NCBI RefSeq assembly: GCF_005502465.1
Contig: NZ_SCOT01000003.1
Coordinates: 124,001-188,000 of the forward strand
DNA length: 64,000 nucleotides
Direction of reading: 5' to 3'
DNA from: Sphingopyxis sp. L1A2A
GTDB taxonomy: Bacteria; Pseudomonadota; Alphaproteobacteria; Sphingomonadales; Sphingomonadaceae
Shown: in pieces, positions 16,953-26,211 of the stretch
How the letters are laid out: each line of letters begins with the position of its first letter
Numbering within the stretch: position 1 is the first letter of the stretch
Made by a program: the position numbers and the translations under genes
Notes under the pieces: generated by a model
The model's database searches: none
What the model was told of the DNA's origin: nothing
The model's input: the letters and a program-made list of their open reading frames with translations, nothing else

Positions 16953-17999
16953 ATGATTGACGTGCCGTCACCGCTTCGCCTGCGCCTTTCGTCCGACGCG
17001 CTCGTCGCCAACTGGCGCTGGCTGGCGGCACAGGGCGGCGCGGCGGCGTGCGGCGCGGCGCTCAAGGCCGATGGTTATGGCCTTGGCGCGCGCGACGTGA
17101 TGCGGCAGCTGGTCGGCGCGGGCTGCCGCGATTTTTTCGTCGCCACTTGGGGCGAGGCCGCGGCGCTGATGCCGCTGCCCGCGGGGGTGTCGCTGTCGGT
17201 TCTGCATGGCGTGGGTGAGGGCGATATGGTCGCCGCGCGCCTGCTTCCGGCGCGTCCGGTGCTGAACAGCGTCGAACAGGTGCGGCGCTGGCGCGCGGCG
17301 GGCGAGGGACGGCCGTGCGACGTCATGGTCGACACCGGGATGAACCGGCTCGGCTTGCGGATCGACGAGGCGACGGGCGGCGCGCTCGACGGCCTCGCGA
17401 TCGAAACGCTGCTCAGCCATTTGGTGTCGGCGGACGAGGATAGCGATCAGAACGCGCGGCAACTTGCGGCCTTTCGCACGCTCCGCGACCAGATTCCAGC
17501 GCGGCGCTACAGCCTTGCGAACAGTGCGGGCATCTGTCTGGGCGCCGACTATGGTTTCGATCTGACCCGGCCCGGGCTTGCCCTTTATGGGGGAACACCG
17601 CGCGCCGAGGCGGCAGGGCATATCCGGCAGGTCGTCTTTCCCGAGGCGCGGGTGCTGCAAGTGCGGACAGTCCCGGCGGGCGAGACGGTTGGCTATGGTG
17701 CGACATGGACCGCGCCGCGCGACAGCCGGATCGCGGTGGTGAATATGGGCTATGCCGACGGCTATCTGCGCTGCCACGCGGGCAACGGGGGTGCGACGTG
17801 GCAAGGGCAGGCGCTGCCGCTCGTTGGCCGCGTGTCGATGGACCTGACCGCTTTCGATGCCAGCGAAGCACGAGGGCTGAACGAGGGCCACTGGCTGACG
17901 ATCGATTACGACCTTGCTGCCATCGCCGCGCGCAGCGGGCTGTCGCAGTATGAGCTGCTGACGGGGCTGCGGATGCGGTTCGAGCGGGGCTGGTCCTAA
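16953..17999 (+). CDS. alr: Alanine racemase
   Basis: A 348-residue PLP enzyme making D-alanine for peptidoglycan. The PLP lysine is Lys38 in ALKADGYGLG. Other family blocks: MVDTGMNRLG, LSHLVSADED, NSAGICLG, RPGLALYG, the catalytic-Tyr region around TVGYGATWTAP and MGYADGYLR, and GRVSMDL. The ATG at 16953 starts eight residues before the first conserved strand (LRLRLSSDALVANW); no strong ribosome-binding site is visible, only GGGCACGGGC. It lies 45 bp after the transporter gene in the same direction. The length is slightly short but complete. Confidence 0.93.
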   Translation: MIDVPSPLRLRLSSDALVANWRWLAAQGGAAACGAALKADGYGLGARDVMRQLVGAGCRDFFVATWGEAAALMPLPAGVSLSVLHGVGEGDMVAARLLPARPVLNSVEQVRRWRAAGEGRPCDVMVDTGMNRLGLRIDEATGGALDGLAIETLLSHLVSADEDSDQNARQLAAFRTLRDQIPARRYSLANSAGICLGADYGFDLTRPGLALYGGTPRAEAAGHIRQVVFPEARVLQVRTVPAGETVGYGATWTAPRDSRIAVVNMGYADGYLRCHAGNGGATWQGQALPLVGRVSMDLTAFDASEARGLNEGHWLTIDYDLAAIAARSGLSQYELLTGLRMRFERGWS

Positions 18000-18021
18000 A
18001 TAGGTCTGACGACCGATGGCC

Positions 18022-18052
18022 AAAAAAAGGGGCGCCCCGAAAGGCGCCCCTT
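18022..18052 (-). terminator. Rho-independent terminator of the TonB receptor gene
   Basis: A 10-bp perfect stem (18027-18036 with 18043-18052; AAGGGGCGCC) and 6-base loop. Read on the minus strand it is followed by a run of seven T (18028 down to 18022), the classic arrangement, 24 bp past the receptor stop codon. On the plus strand, after alr, only a weak TTCTTGGTTT tail follows, so it may act poorly in that direction. Confidence 0.85.
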
Positions 18053-18075
18053 CTTGGTTTCCGCGGTGTTCAGCC

Positions 18076-21000
18076 TCAGAACTTAGCGCGTGCGCTGATC
18101 TGGAAGCGGCGGCCGAGCGTATCGTTGAAGCTGGCAGGGATCAGCTCACCAAAATAGCTTTCGCCCTGGCGATCGAACAAATTGGTCACCGACAGCGTCA
18201 GCCGGAAATCATCGACCGGATCGAAGAAGATCCCAGCGCTGACCACGACATAATCTTTCAGCTTGTCGATTTCACGCGCATCCGGACCCGATCCGGCCAC
18301 CCCGGTCGCGCGATTCAAACGGTTGAAAAGCTGCTCGCCGGTATAAGTAACCGTTAGCGTAGTGCCGAAGTCTTCTTGCGCATAGCGAAGGCGGGCCTGA
18401 CCCGAAAATTCCGGATCGCCGATAATTCCATCGGTCCGGCTCGGTGCCACGCCCGTTATGTCGACCAGGCGGCGGCGCACATAGAGCATGTCGCCACCGA
18501 GCGAGAGCGTGCCTGAGAAGAGCGGCACATTATAGTCGATCGTTCCCTGGATGCCGCTGAACTTGATCTGGTTGCCGTTGACGAACCCGCTGATCACCGC
18601 CGGGTTCTGCGGATCGCCTTGTACGCGACCATTTGGCCCATAATTGATCTGCGAGCAGAAGCTGTTTCCGTTGGCCGGGTCCGAGGCATCAAAATTCGCA
18701 TTGTCGAAACAGCCCGACGCAATCTGGGCGATGGTAAGGTTCGCAATAGGATCATTCAGCGTGATGTCGATATAGTCGGCGGTGATCGAAAGGCGCGGAA
18801 TGAAGCGCGGGCGCAAGATCACGCCAAAGCTGTAGCTGTCCGCCTGTTCGTTCTTGAGGTTCGGGTTCCCGCCCGACTGGGCCGGAACGCTGGCTGTCGA
18901 TGCAGGATCGGGCGAATTGAAGTCTGTCCCAGGAAACGCAGCGATGAACGCCGCGCAGTTGGCGGCACGGATCGCCGGCGCCGGGCCGGCATTTCGGGCA
19001 GACGGCTGGCACAGGTCAGGCACGAAAGCGAAGGTGTTGACCGTCGGCAAAAACAGTTCGGTGATTGCCGGCGAACGGAACGACTTGGTCAGGTTCCCTC
19101 GGAACTCGATATCCGGAATGGGGGCAATATTGCCGCCAACGGTGTAGGAGAAGAATCCGCCGTTCACGGTGTTGTCCGAATAGCGGCCGCGGCCGATAAT
19201 CGATGCACTGTGAATGACCGGAACATCATTCTCTTCGCTGACCAGCGGGATCGAGAGTTCGCCAAACACCTCATTGAGGGTATACGAACCTGCCAACGCC
19301 GTAATCGGCACCGAGCGGCCACGGCCCGCTTGCTGGAAATCGCTGGGCGTGAAGCTCGCAAATTCCTTGCGATACTCGTAACCGAGGTTGAAGCCGACCG
19401 GCCCCGCCCACAGGTCGAACAGGGAGCCACCGAGGTTGGCCTGGAACACCGTCTGGCGCTGCTCGCTGACGGTCACGAAATCCTCGATGATATAGTCACG
19501 CGCGGCTTGCGAGGCACGCCCCTCGCCGAAGACGTTGAGCGGCACGCAGTTCGGATCGGCAATCGGGGTGCCGCCCGGAGCAGCAAAACCACCGGGTCGT
19601 GTTTGTGCGGTGGTGCAAACAATCTGACCGTTCACGGTGGTCACATTGGTTGCGTTGATGAAATTCTGAGCATTCAGATCCTGCCCGAAATCGCGGCTCT
19701 TGGTGCTGCCGTGGCCGAGATAGGTTTCGAAATTCAGCGACTTGCCGAAAATACTGAAGTCGCCCTTGAAGCCCCCGACAAGGTTGTAAAGCCGGGTCTT
19801 GTTGAACCCGGTCAGGTCGGCATAATCATCCGATGCGCGCGAGACACTGAATGTTGTGACCCCGCGCGACACCAGCGCGTTCCGCGCCTGCGTGGTCAGG
19901 AACGGATTGTCGACCGAGAAAGTCAGCGCGCCGCTGAGGCCGCCGAACAGCGAGCTGTTGAACGTCGGCTGCTGCGTCAGTTCGTCGGCACGCGACCGGT
20001 AATATGTGCCTTCGAAAAAGAACTGGACATTCGGGGTCAGGTCGAACGTCAGGAAAGCGTTGCCGGTGGTGCGGTTCAGGTCCGACGTGATCTGGGTGTA
20101 GTCGGCGAAGGTGAAGCCATCGCCGCCCGAACCCGATGTGCCGGGGAAAACAATGCCCTGGTTGAACGGAACAAGGTTGCCGTTGGTGTCAAACTGCAAA
20201 CCAAACGCCGTGCGAACGCCGAAAGGAACCGCCGGGTTGAGCGGATTGGTCCCCGCGCCGGCCAAATTGGTGCCGGTGATCAGGCCGCCGGGCGTCAGGA
20301 AGGGGATATTGACTTCGCGGATCAGGACGACGCCGGGATTGCCGTCGGTCGCGCTGTTGTTGAAACCGATACCCGTGTTCAGGCGGCCATCGTTGGTGGA
20401 GTTGATGCCGGGGAAGCGCAGCGAGCCATTTTGCGCGGTCGACGGGTTGGTTGCACCGCCGATGCGACGACGCAAAAATTCGCGGTCGTTGAACACCACG
20501 CCGTCAACCTCGTCATGCGAAAACGCCAAGGTGACGTTCAGCCGGTCATCGAGGAAATTTTTGCCGACGATACCGGAGAAGTTATAATTCCCGTTGTCGC
20601 CTTCTTCCGTAACGCCCGCTTTGACCGCAAACTCGGCTCCGGTCATCCGTGTCCGCAGGATGACGTTTACGACACCCGAAATAGCGTCAGAACCATAGGT
20701 CGGCGCACCGCCGACGCTCAGCGTTTCGACGCGGTCAGTCAAGATGCTTGGCAGCACGTTGAGATCGACCTGCGTACCGGCACCGGCGTTCGCAAAGATC
20801 GTCGCGACGTTCGAGCTGACGAAACGGCGGCCATTGAACAGTGTCAGGGTGCGGTTGGAGCCCAAGCCGTAGCTGTTGACGAAATTGACCCCCTGGCCAA
20901 AGCCCTGGGCGCCTTGCGGCGTCACGCTGCCGCGAAAGTTGGGCAATTCGTTCAATGCATCAGCGACGTTGGTAAAATTGCGCTCGCGAAGCTGGCGATT

Positions 21001-21234
21001 GTCGAGAGTCGTGGTCGGCTCGATCGACTCCAGATTGCGAAGACGAATGCGCGTGCCGGTCACCACGATGGTGCCACGGTCATCGTCATTGGCTTCGGAA
21101 TCGCAGACACCGTCGTTGTTGGCATCGACGCACGCAGCCGTGTCGGCTGCCGCATCTTGCGCAAACGCAGGCTGGCTTACAGAAATCGCTACTGCAAAGG
21201 CAGCAGCACCCAGAAACAGGTGCGACTTGGTCAT
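18076..21234 (-). CDS. TonB-dependent outer-membrane receptor
   Basis: A 1052-residue outer-membrane active transporter. Signal peptide ends near QPAFA-QDA. It is followed by an acidic Cys-bounded stretch, CVDANNDGVCDSEANDDD, that looks like a calcium-binding loop. Next comes a plug domain (GTIVVTGTRIRLRNLESIEP, VADALNELPNFRGS, TLTLFNGRRFV, DRVETLSVGGAPTYGSDAIS) and a long 22-strand-type barrel ending in the typical terminal Phe (FQISARAKF). The ATG at 21234 follows GGGGAG; the ORF runs upstream to 21309 without a good site. It belongs to the sphingomonad-expanded receptor group whose ligands (plant or aromatic compounds, peptides, sugars) are mostly unknown. No partner enzymes are adjacent, so no substrate is proposed. 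Confidence 0.92.
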   Translation of the reverse strand: MTKSHLFLGAAAFAVAISVSQPAFAQDAAADTAACVDANNDGVCDSEANDDDRGTIVVTGTRIRLRNLESIEPTTTLDNRQLRERNFTNVADALNELPNFRGSVTPQGAQGFGQGVNFVNSYGLGSNRTLTLFNGRRFVSSNVATIFANAGAGTQVDLNVLPSILTDRVETLSVGGAPTYGSDAISGVVNVILRTRMTGAEFAVKAGVTEEGDNGNYNFSGIVGKNFLDDRLNVTLAFSHDEVDGVVFNDREFLRRRIGGATNPSTAQNGSLRFPGINSTNDGRLNTGIGFNNSATDGNPGVVLIREVNIPFLTPGGLITGTNLAGAGTNPLNPAVPFGVRTAFGLQFDTNGNLVPFNQGIVFPGTSGSGGDGFTFADYTQITSDLNRTTGNAFLTFDLTPNVQFFFEGTYYRSRADELTQQPTFNSSLFGGLSGALTFSVDNPFLTTQARNALVSRGVTTFSVSRASDDYADLTGFNKTRLYNLVGGFKGDFSIFGKSLNFETYLGHGSTKSRDFGQDLNAQNFINATNVTTVNGQIVCTTAQTRPGGFAAPGGTPIADPNCVPLNVFGEGRASQAARDYIIEDFVTVSEQRQTVFQANLGGSLFDLWAGPVGFNLGYEYRKEFASFTPSDFQQAGRGRSVPITALAGSYTLNEVFGELSIPLVSEENDVPVIHSASIIGRGRYSDNTVNGGFFSYTVGGNIAPIPDIEFRGNLTKSFRSPAITELFLPTVNTFAFVPDLCQPSARNAGPAPAIRAANCAAFIAAFPGTDFNSPDPASTASVPAQSGGNPNLKNEQADSYSFGVILRPRFIPRLSITADYIDITLNDPIANLTIAQIASGCFDNANFDASDPANGNSFCSQINYGPNGRVQGDPQNPAVISGFVNGNQIKFSGIQGTIDYNVPLFSGTLSLGGDMLYVRRRLVDITGVAPSRTDGIIGDPEFSGQARLRYAQEDFGTTLTVTYTGEQLFNRLNRATGVAGSGPDAREIDKLKDYVVVSAGIFFDPVDDFRLTLSVTNLFDRQGESYFGELIPASFNDTLGRRFQISARAKF

Positions 21235-21738
21235 TATATACTCCCCGGTTGGCCGTCCGACAAAGCAGGACGGCTTGGCGACAAGAAAGCGTGAAAGTGG
21301 CGGCCGCACAAGAGTTTGATGGCATAAATCTTACACCGGTACGCTTAGCGTCTGCCGCTGTGCCATTTTTGCAACAAGCCGCCGGACGCGGGCGCGCCGG
21401 GGAGGCGGGGCGGTTTGATCGCGCGGTGAAATGAATGGCTTGTCACGAACTATTCATGCCTTCGTTTATGTCGATCAATCGGTTTCATGGGAAACGATCT
21501 TGCTTAAACGCCAGAAAACTGCCGAGGCACGGGCGAGGGTCGCCAGACGCGCCGCCAATCGATGCAGGACGCTGCGATCCGGGCGCGCGGGCTGGAACCC
21601 GCCGAATCGGGCAGCGCTCGCGGGGCCATCGCGACGCCATGTTGCGATGCATCATAAATTGATGCTATTGACCGGCTATACGGTTACGCCCGACGCGACG
21701 AAGTCGATTGTCTCACGGGCCATGGGAGCAAAACAGAC
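21235..21738. other. Divergent intergenic region (504 bp) between the TonB receptor and phaR
   Basis: No ORF here looks like a gene; the short open frames overlap phaR out of frame. It must hold the promoters of both flanking genes. The phaR-proximal end has an A/T-richer patch with GATGCATCATAAATTGATGC (21644-21663), an imperfect inverted repeat of GATGC half-sites. PhaR proteins repress their own genes through TGC-rich palindromes (recalled), so this is a weak operator candidate. I see no hairpin terminator, tRNA or known regulatory RNA. Confidence 0.5.
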
Positions 21739-22275
21739 ATGGCGAAGTCCAAGACGGCAGCAGATGATGGCGTCGTCACGATCAAGAAATATGCCAACCG
21801 ACGGCTCTATGATACCGAGCGCAGCTGTTACATCACGCTCGAGGATCTCGGCACGATGGTCCGCGACGGCCGCGAGTTTCGTGTCGTCGATGCCAAGAGC
21901 GGCGAAGACATCACCCACAATGTCCTGACCCAAATCATCATGGACGAGGAAACGCGCGGCGAAACGCTGTTGCCGGTCAATTTTCTGCGCCACCTGATCG
22001 GCATGTACGGCGACAAGATGCAATCGATGGTCCCGCAATATCTGGAAGCATCGATGACCGCGTTCCGCAAGAACCAGCAGGATGTCCGTGCCGCCTTTGA
22101 CGGCGTGCTGGGGTCGAACCCGCTCGCCGAATTGACCCGGCGCAATATGGAAATGTTCCAGCAGGCGGCGGGTGCCTTCATTCCAGGCGCGGGCGGCAGC
22201 AAAGCCAAGGACGCCGAGATTGCCGCGCTCAAGGCCGAAGTGGCCGCGCTCAAGGCGGAACTCGCAAACAAGTAA
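21739..22275 (+). CDS. phaR: Polyhydroxyalkanoate synthesis repressor
   Basis: A 178-residue regulator that senses polyhydroxyalkanoate granules and controls phasin and its own synthesis. The N-terminal DNA-binding accumulation-regulator domain is unmistakable (VTIKKYANRRLYDTE, then SCYITLEDL, residues ~12-45), followed by the PHB-accumulation region (DITHNVLTQIIMDEE). The C-terminal third ends in a Lys/Glu/Ala helix (AEIAALKAEVAALKAELANK), probably a coiled coil with heptad leucines. The ATG at 21739 follows a GGGAGC-like site. No phaA, phaB, phaC or phasin gene lies in the window. The next gene, proS, is 47 bp downstream but unrelated in function. Confidence 0.95.
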   Translation: MAKSKTAADDGVVTIKKYANRRLYDTERSCYITLEDLGTMVRDGREFRVVDAKSGEDITHNVLTQIIMDEETRGETLLPVNFLRHLIGMYGDKMQSMVPQYLEASMTAFRKNQQDVRAAFDGVLGSNPLAELTRRNMEMFQQAAGAFIPGAGGSKAKDAEIAALKAEVAALKAELANK

Positions 22276-22322
22276 ACGCCGGGCGGTTCCCCGCCCGCCA
22301 CGACAGATATAACGGATATTCC

Positions 22323-23849
22323 ATGGTCAAGCATGCGCTCAGCGTAACCCGGCAGGCCGATTTCGCGGCCTGGTATCAGGATGTCATTGCCGAAGCCGAT
22401 CTGGCCGAGGAATCGGGGGTGCGCGGTTGCATGGTGATCAAGCCATGGGGCTATGGCATCTGGGAACGCATCCAGACGGTGATGGACGCCGCGATCAAGG
22501 ATGCCGGGGTCCAGAATTGCTATTTCCCGCTGTTCATCCCCTTGAGCTTCTTTGAGAAGGAAGCCGACCATGTCGATGGTTTTGCCAAGGAAATGGCGGT
22601 CGTCACCCATCACCGCCTGATCGGTGACGGCAAAGGCAAGCTGATCCCCGATCCCGAAGCCAGGCTGGAAGAACCGCTGATCGTCCGCCCGACATCGGAG
22701 ACGGTGATCGGCGCCGCGATGAGCCGCTGGGTGCAGAGCTGGCGCGACCTGCCGCTGAAGGTCAACCAGTGGGCCAACGTCGTCCGCTGGGAAATGCGCA
22801 CCCGCATGTTCCTGCGGACCAGCGAATTCCTGTGGCAGGAGGGGCATACGGCGCACGCCGACAAGGATGACGCGATGGCCGAAACGCTGCGCGCGCTCGA
22901 AATGTATCGCGCCTTTGCCGAAGGCGTGCTGGCGATGCCGGTGATCGCGGGCGAAAAGCCCGAGAATGAGCGTTTTCCGGGCGCCGTCGCCACCTATTCG
23001 ATCGAAGCGATGATGCAGGATGGCAAGGCGCTGCAGGCCGGCACCTCGCATTATCTCGGCACCGGTTTCGCCGAGGCCGCAGGCATCCGCTATCAGGACA
23101 GGGACGGCGGCCATTCGCTGTGCCACACGACGAGCTGGGGCGTGTCGACGCGGATGATCGGCGGCGTGATCATGACCCATGGCGACGACGACGGCCTGCG
23201 CTGTCCGCCGCGCATCGCGCCGCACCAGATCGTCATCGTGCCGATGCTGCGCGACAATGAGGAGGATCAGGCGATCCTCGACTATTGCCGCGGCATCGAA
23301 ACCGAGTTGAAGGCGCTCGACGCCTTCCGCGAACCGCTGCGCGTCCATCTCGACGCGGGAGCGAACAAGGCGCAGACCAAGCGCTGGGGCTGGGTCAAGA
23401 AGGGAGCACCGATCATTCTGGAAATCGGCCCGCGCGACGTCGCGGGCGGCAATGTCGCGGTGATCCGCCGCGACCGGCTGTACAAGGACGATGGCAAGCT
23501 CAATTCGGCTTTCGTCGCGAAGGGCGATTTTGTTGCCGAAGCGGTCGCGACGCTGGAGGATATCCAGACGAGCCTGCACGCCGAGGCGAAACAGCGTCTC
23601 GACGCCAATATCCGCCGCGACGTCACCGACCTTGCCGCGCATTTCAAGGGCGACGACAAGTTCGTCGGCTGGGTCGAGGTGCAATGGTCGCGCCCGACCG
23701 GCGCCGCGCTCGACAAGATCGTCGAGCAGCTCAAGGCGCTCAAGCTGACGATGCGCAACACCCCGCTGGGCGCCGCGCCCGCGGACGGCACCTGCTTCTT
23801 CACCGGCGAACCCGCGGTCGAGCGCGTGCTGATCGGGCGGACCTATTAA
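22323..23849 (+). CDS. proS: Prolyl-tRNA synthetase, eukaryote/archaeal-like (type 3)
   Basis: A 508-residue class II synthetase charging tRNA-Pro. It has the eukaryote/archaeal-like N-terminus (FAAWYQDVIAEADLAEESGV, MVIKPWGYGIWERIQ) and lacks the ~180-residue editing insertion of most bacterial ProRS. Class II motif 2 is visible in QWANVVRWEMRTRMFLRTSEF, substrate loops in RPTSETVIG and HTTSWGVSTRMIGG, and an anticodon-binding domain and C-terminal zinc-like domain follow (TCFFTGEPAVERVLIGRTY, ending in Tyr as in this class). Many alphaproteobacteria instead carry a short bacterial form. The start ATG follows a weak site. rnr begins immediately after the stop. Confidence 0.94.
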   Translation: MVKHALSVTRQADFAAWYQDVIAEADLAEESGVRGCMVIKPWGYGIWERIQTVMDAAIKDAGVQNCYFPLFIPLSFFEKEADHVDGFAKEMAVVTHHRLIGDGKGKLIPDPEARLEEPLIVRPTSETVIGAAMSRWVQSWRDLPLKVNQWANVVRWEMRTRMFLRTSEFLWQEGHTAHADKDDAMAETLRALEMYRAFAEGVLAMPVIAGEKPENERFPGAVATYSIEAMMQDGKALQAGTSHYLGTGFAEAAGIRYQDRDGGHSLCHTTSWGVSTRMIGGVIMTHGDDDGLRCPPRIAPHQIVIVPMLRDNEEDQAILDYCRGIETELKALDAFREPLRVHLDAGANKAQTKRWGWVKKGAPIILEIGPRDVAGGNVAVIRRDRLYKDDGKLNSAFVAKGDFVAEAVATLEDIQTSLHAEAKQRLDANIRRDVTDLAAHFKGDDKFVGWVEVQWSRPTGAALDKIVEQLKALKLTMRNTPLGAAPADGTCFFTGEPAVERVLIGRTY

Positions 23850-26204
23850 TTGGCGAAACGGCAACAGCCTGCTGGTCTTCCCAGCCCGGATCAGATCCTG
23901 CGCTTTATCGAAGAGAGCAAGGAGGCCGTCGGCAAGCGAGAGATCGCCAAGCATTTTGCGCTGCACGGCAATGACAAGATCGCGCTGAAGGCGCTGCTCA
24001 AGGACATGACCGACGAGGGGCTGGTCGATCTGGCGCCGGGCCGCGCGTTCCACAAACATGGCGGATTGCCGCGCGTGACGGTGCTCCGTGTGGCGTCGAT
24101 CGATGGCAGCACGGTCTGGGCGGTGCCGGAACATTGGGAAGCCGCCGGCCCGGCACCGCGGCTTCGCGTCATGGAGCAGGGCCGCAAGGGCGCTTTGGGT
24201 GTCGGCGACCGCATCCTCGCACGCACCGAGGAACGCGGCAGCGGCCATGCCGCATATCCGATGAAAAAGCTGCAATCGGGCGGCGAAACGGTGATCGGCG
24301 TCCTCGTCGAGGATATGGGGCCGGGCGGCAAGCCGATGCTGTGGCTGCGCCCCGCCGACAAGCGCGCGCGCTATGATTTTGCCGTCGCCGACAAGGGCGA
24401 TGCCAATATCGGCGACCTCGTGCGCGCCGAACTGACCGGGCGCGGCCCCGCAATCAAGGCGAAAGTCGTCGAACGCCTCGGCGATCCCTTCGCGCCCAAG
24501 TCGCTGAGCATGATTGCGATCGCGCGCCACGAAATCCCGCACGTCTTTGGCGCGGAAACGCTCGCCGAGGCCGAAGTGGCAGCGAAATTGCCGCTCACTG
24601 CCGATGGCCGCGAGGATTTGCGCGACCTGCCGATCGTCGCGATCGACCCGATCGACGCGCGCGACCATGACGATGCGGTGTGGGCCGAACCCGATCTGGA
24701 CGGCCCGAACAAGGGCGGCTTCCGGGCGATCGTCGCGATTGCCGATGTCAGCTATTACGTTCGCCCCGACGGCGCGCTCGACCGCGAGGCGCGGCGGCGC
24801 GGCAACAGCGTCTATTTCCCCGACCAGGTCGTCCCGATGCTGCCCGAAACCTTGTCGGCGGGCGTCTGTTCGCTGAAAGCCGGGCAGGACCGCGCGGCGA
24901 TGGCGTGCCATCTGGTCATCGACAAACAGGGTAAAGTGACGTCATGGCGGTTCAGCCGCGCGCTGGTGCGGCTGCGGGCGAACATCGCGTATGAGCACGC
25001 GCAGGCGGCGTATGATAGATCCACGTCGCCCCAGCGAAAGCTGGGGCCGCAGGAGGCCGGGCAGGACGCCAGCGATCCCAGCATTCGCTGGGATGACGAC
25101 ATAATTCCGGCCCTCCAGAACCTCTGGGCCTGCTGGGCGCTGCTCGCCAAGGCGCGCGCCGCCCGCGCGCCGCTCGACCTCGACCTGCCCGAACGGCAGG
25201 TAATCCTCGACGAGCAGGGCGGCATCGCCGAAATCCGCGTCCGCGACCGGCTCGATTCGATGCGACTGATCGAGGATTATATGATCGCGGCGAACGTCGC
25301 GGCGGCCAAGGCGCTCGAGGCGAAGAAATCGCCGGTGATGTACCGCATCCACGAACCGCCGAGCCGCGAGAAACTGGTCAGCCTGAAAGATTATCTCGAA
25401 ACCTTTGAGCAGAGCTTTGCACTGGGGCAGGTGATCACCCCCGCGGTGTTCAACCGCCTGATCGACGGTTTTTCCGAAGACGACCGGCTACCCGAGATCA
25501 TGCAGGCGATCCTGCGCAGCCAGACGCAGGCCTATTATGGCCCCGCCAATGCGGGCCATTTCGGCCTCGCGCTGGGCAGCTACGCGCATTTCACTTCGCC
25601 GATCCGCCGCTACGCCGATCTGATCGTCCACCGCGCGCTCGTCGATGGCTACAAACTCGAAGTGCCGGGCAAGCCCAAGGGATTGCCCGAACGCACCGGG
25701 CTGGGCGAAGCCGACGCCAAAGGATTGTCGCGCATCGGCGAGGCGATCAGCGCGCTCGAACGCCGCGCGATGGAGGCCGAGCGCGAGACGGTCGATCGTT
25801 ATGTCGCGGCCTATCTGTCGGCCAAAAAGGGCGAGATCGTCCAGGCGCGCATCACCGGGGTGCAGCCGTTCGGCTTTTTTGCGACGGTCGACGGGCTTGG
25901 CGGCGACGGGCTGGTGCCGGTGTCGACCTTGGGCAGCGAACGCTTTTTCTATGACGAAAAGGCGCGGACGCTAGATAGCGAGCATGGCCGGGTCAGCTTC
26001 ACCACCGGCGAGCGGCTCGACCTGCGGCTGATCGACGCCAATCCGATCAGCGGCGCACTGCGCTTTGAACTGCCCGATGCGCCGGAGGGCGGATACCGCA
26101 ATCGCGGGCCGCGGCGTGACGGGATGAAGGACAAGGCGGGCAAGCATGTCGTCGGCAAGCGTGGGCGGCCGGCGAACATCAAGCACAAGGGGCGGCGACG
26201 CTGA
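23850..26204 (+). CDS. rnr: Ribonuclease R with palindrome-encoded insertion
   Basis: A 784-residue 3'-5' exoribonuclease of the RNB family. N-terminal winged-helix region (FIEESKEAVGKREIAKHFAL), cold-shock domains, catalytic RNB domain with the Asp cluster IVAIDPIDARDHDDAV, then DRLPEIMQAILRSQTQAYY and HFTSPIRRYADLIVHR, a C-terminal S1 domain (GEIVQARITGVQPFGFFATV) and a basic tail. It uses a TTG start directly abutting the proS stop, with GGGCGG upstream. Residues ~391-417, between IAYEHAQAAYD and PALQNLWACWALL, are translated from a family C palindrome (25021-25100) in frame; this falls in a surface linker of the RNB domain, so activity may be kept. Confidence 0.95.
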   Translation: MAKRQQPAGLPSPDQILRFIEESKEAVGKREIAKHFALHGNDKIALKALLKDMTDEGLVDLAPGRAFHKHGGLPRVTVLRVASIDGSTVWAVPEHWEAAGPAPRLRVMEQGRKGALGVGDRILARTEERGSGHAAYPMKKLQSGGETVIGVLVEDMGPGGKPMLWLRPADKRARYDFAVADKGDANIGDLVRAELTGRGPAIKAKVVERLGDPFAPKSLSMIAIARHEIPHVFGAETLAEAEVAAKLPLTADGREDLRDLPIVAIDPIDARDHDDAVWAEPDLDGPNKGGFRAIVAIADVSYYVRPDGALDREARRRGNSVYFPDQVVPMLPETLSAGVCSLKAGQDRAAMACHLVIDKQGKVTSWRFSRALVRLRANIAYEHAQAAYDRSTSPQRKLGPQEAGQDASDPSIRWDDDIIPALQNLWACWALLAKARAARAPLDLDLPERQVILDEQGGIAEIRVRDRLDSMRLIEDYMIAANVAAAKALEAKKSPVMYRIHEPPSREKLVSLKDYLETFEQSFALGQVITPAVFNRLIDGFSEDDRLPEIMQAILRSQTQAYYGPANAGHFGLALGSYAHFTSPIRRYADLIVHRALVDGYKLEVPGKPKGLPERTGLGEADAKGLSRIGEAISALERRAMEAERETVDRYVAAYLSAKKGEIVQARITGVQPFGFFATVDGLGGDGLVPVSTLGSERFFYDEKARTLDSEHGRVSFTTGERLDLRLIDANPISGALRFELPDAPEGGYRNRGPRRDGMKDKAGKHVVGKRGRPANIKHKGRRR
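25021..25100. repeat. Family C palindrome inside rnr, in frame
   Basis: Left arm 25022-25048 (core CGCCCCAGCGAAAGCTGGGG) and right arm 25074-25100 (core CCCAGCATTCGCTGGGATGA) are imperfect reverse complements with a central spacer. Translated as RSTSPQRKLGPQ ... SIRWDDD. Related copies are at 28726-28804 (inside pdhC) and 36722-36816 (intergenic). The spacing keeps the reading frame. Confidence 0.88.
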
Positions 26205-26211
26205 CCTGATT

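Noticed and set aside
18619-21294. 891-codon plus-strand ORF opposite the TonB receptor
   Set aside because: Antisense to a well-defined receptor; the composition is that of a shadow frame with no domain.
21644-21663. GATGC half-sites upstream of phaR as a definite PhaR operator
   Set aside because: The repeat is imperfect and does not clearly match the recalled TGC-rich palindromes; kept only as a note in the intergenic entry.
21828-24911. 1027-codon minus-strand ORF over phaR, proS and rnr
   Set aside because: It spans three certain genes on the other strand; no domains, His/Arg/Asp-rich shadow.
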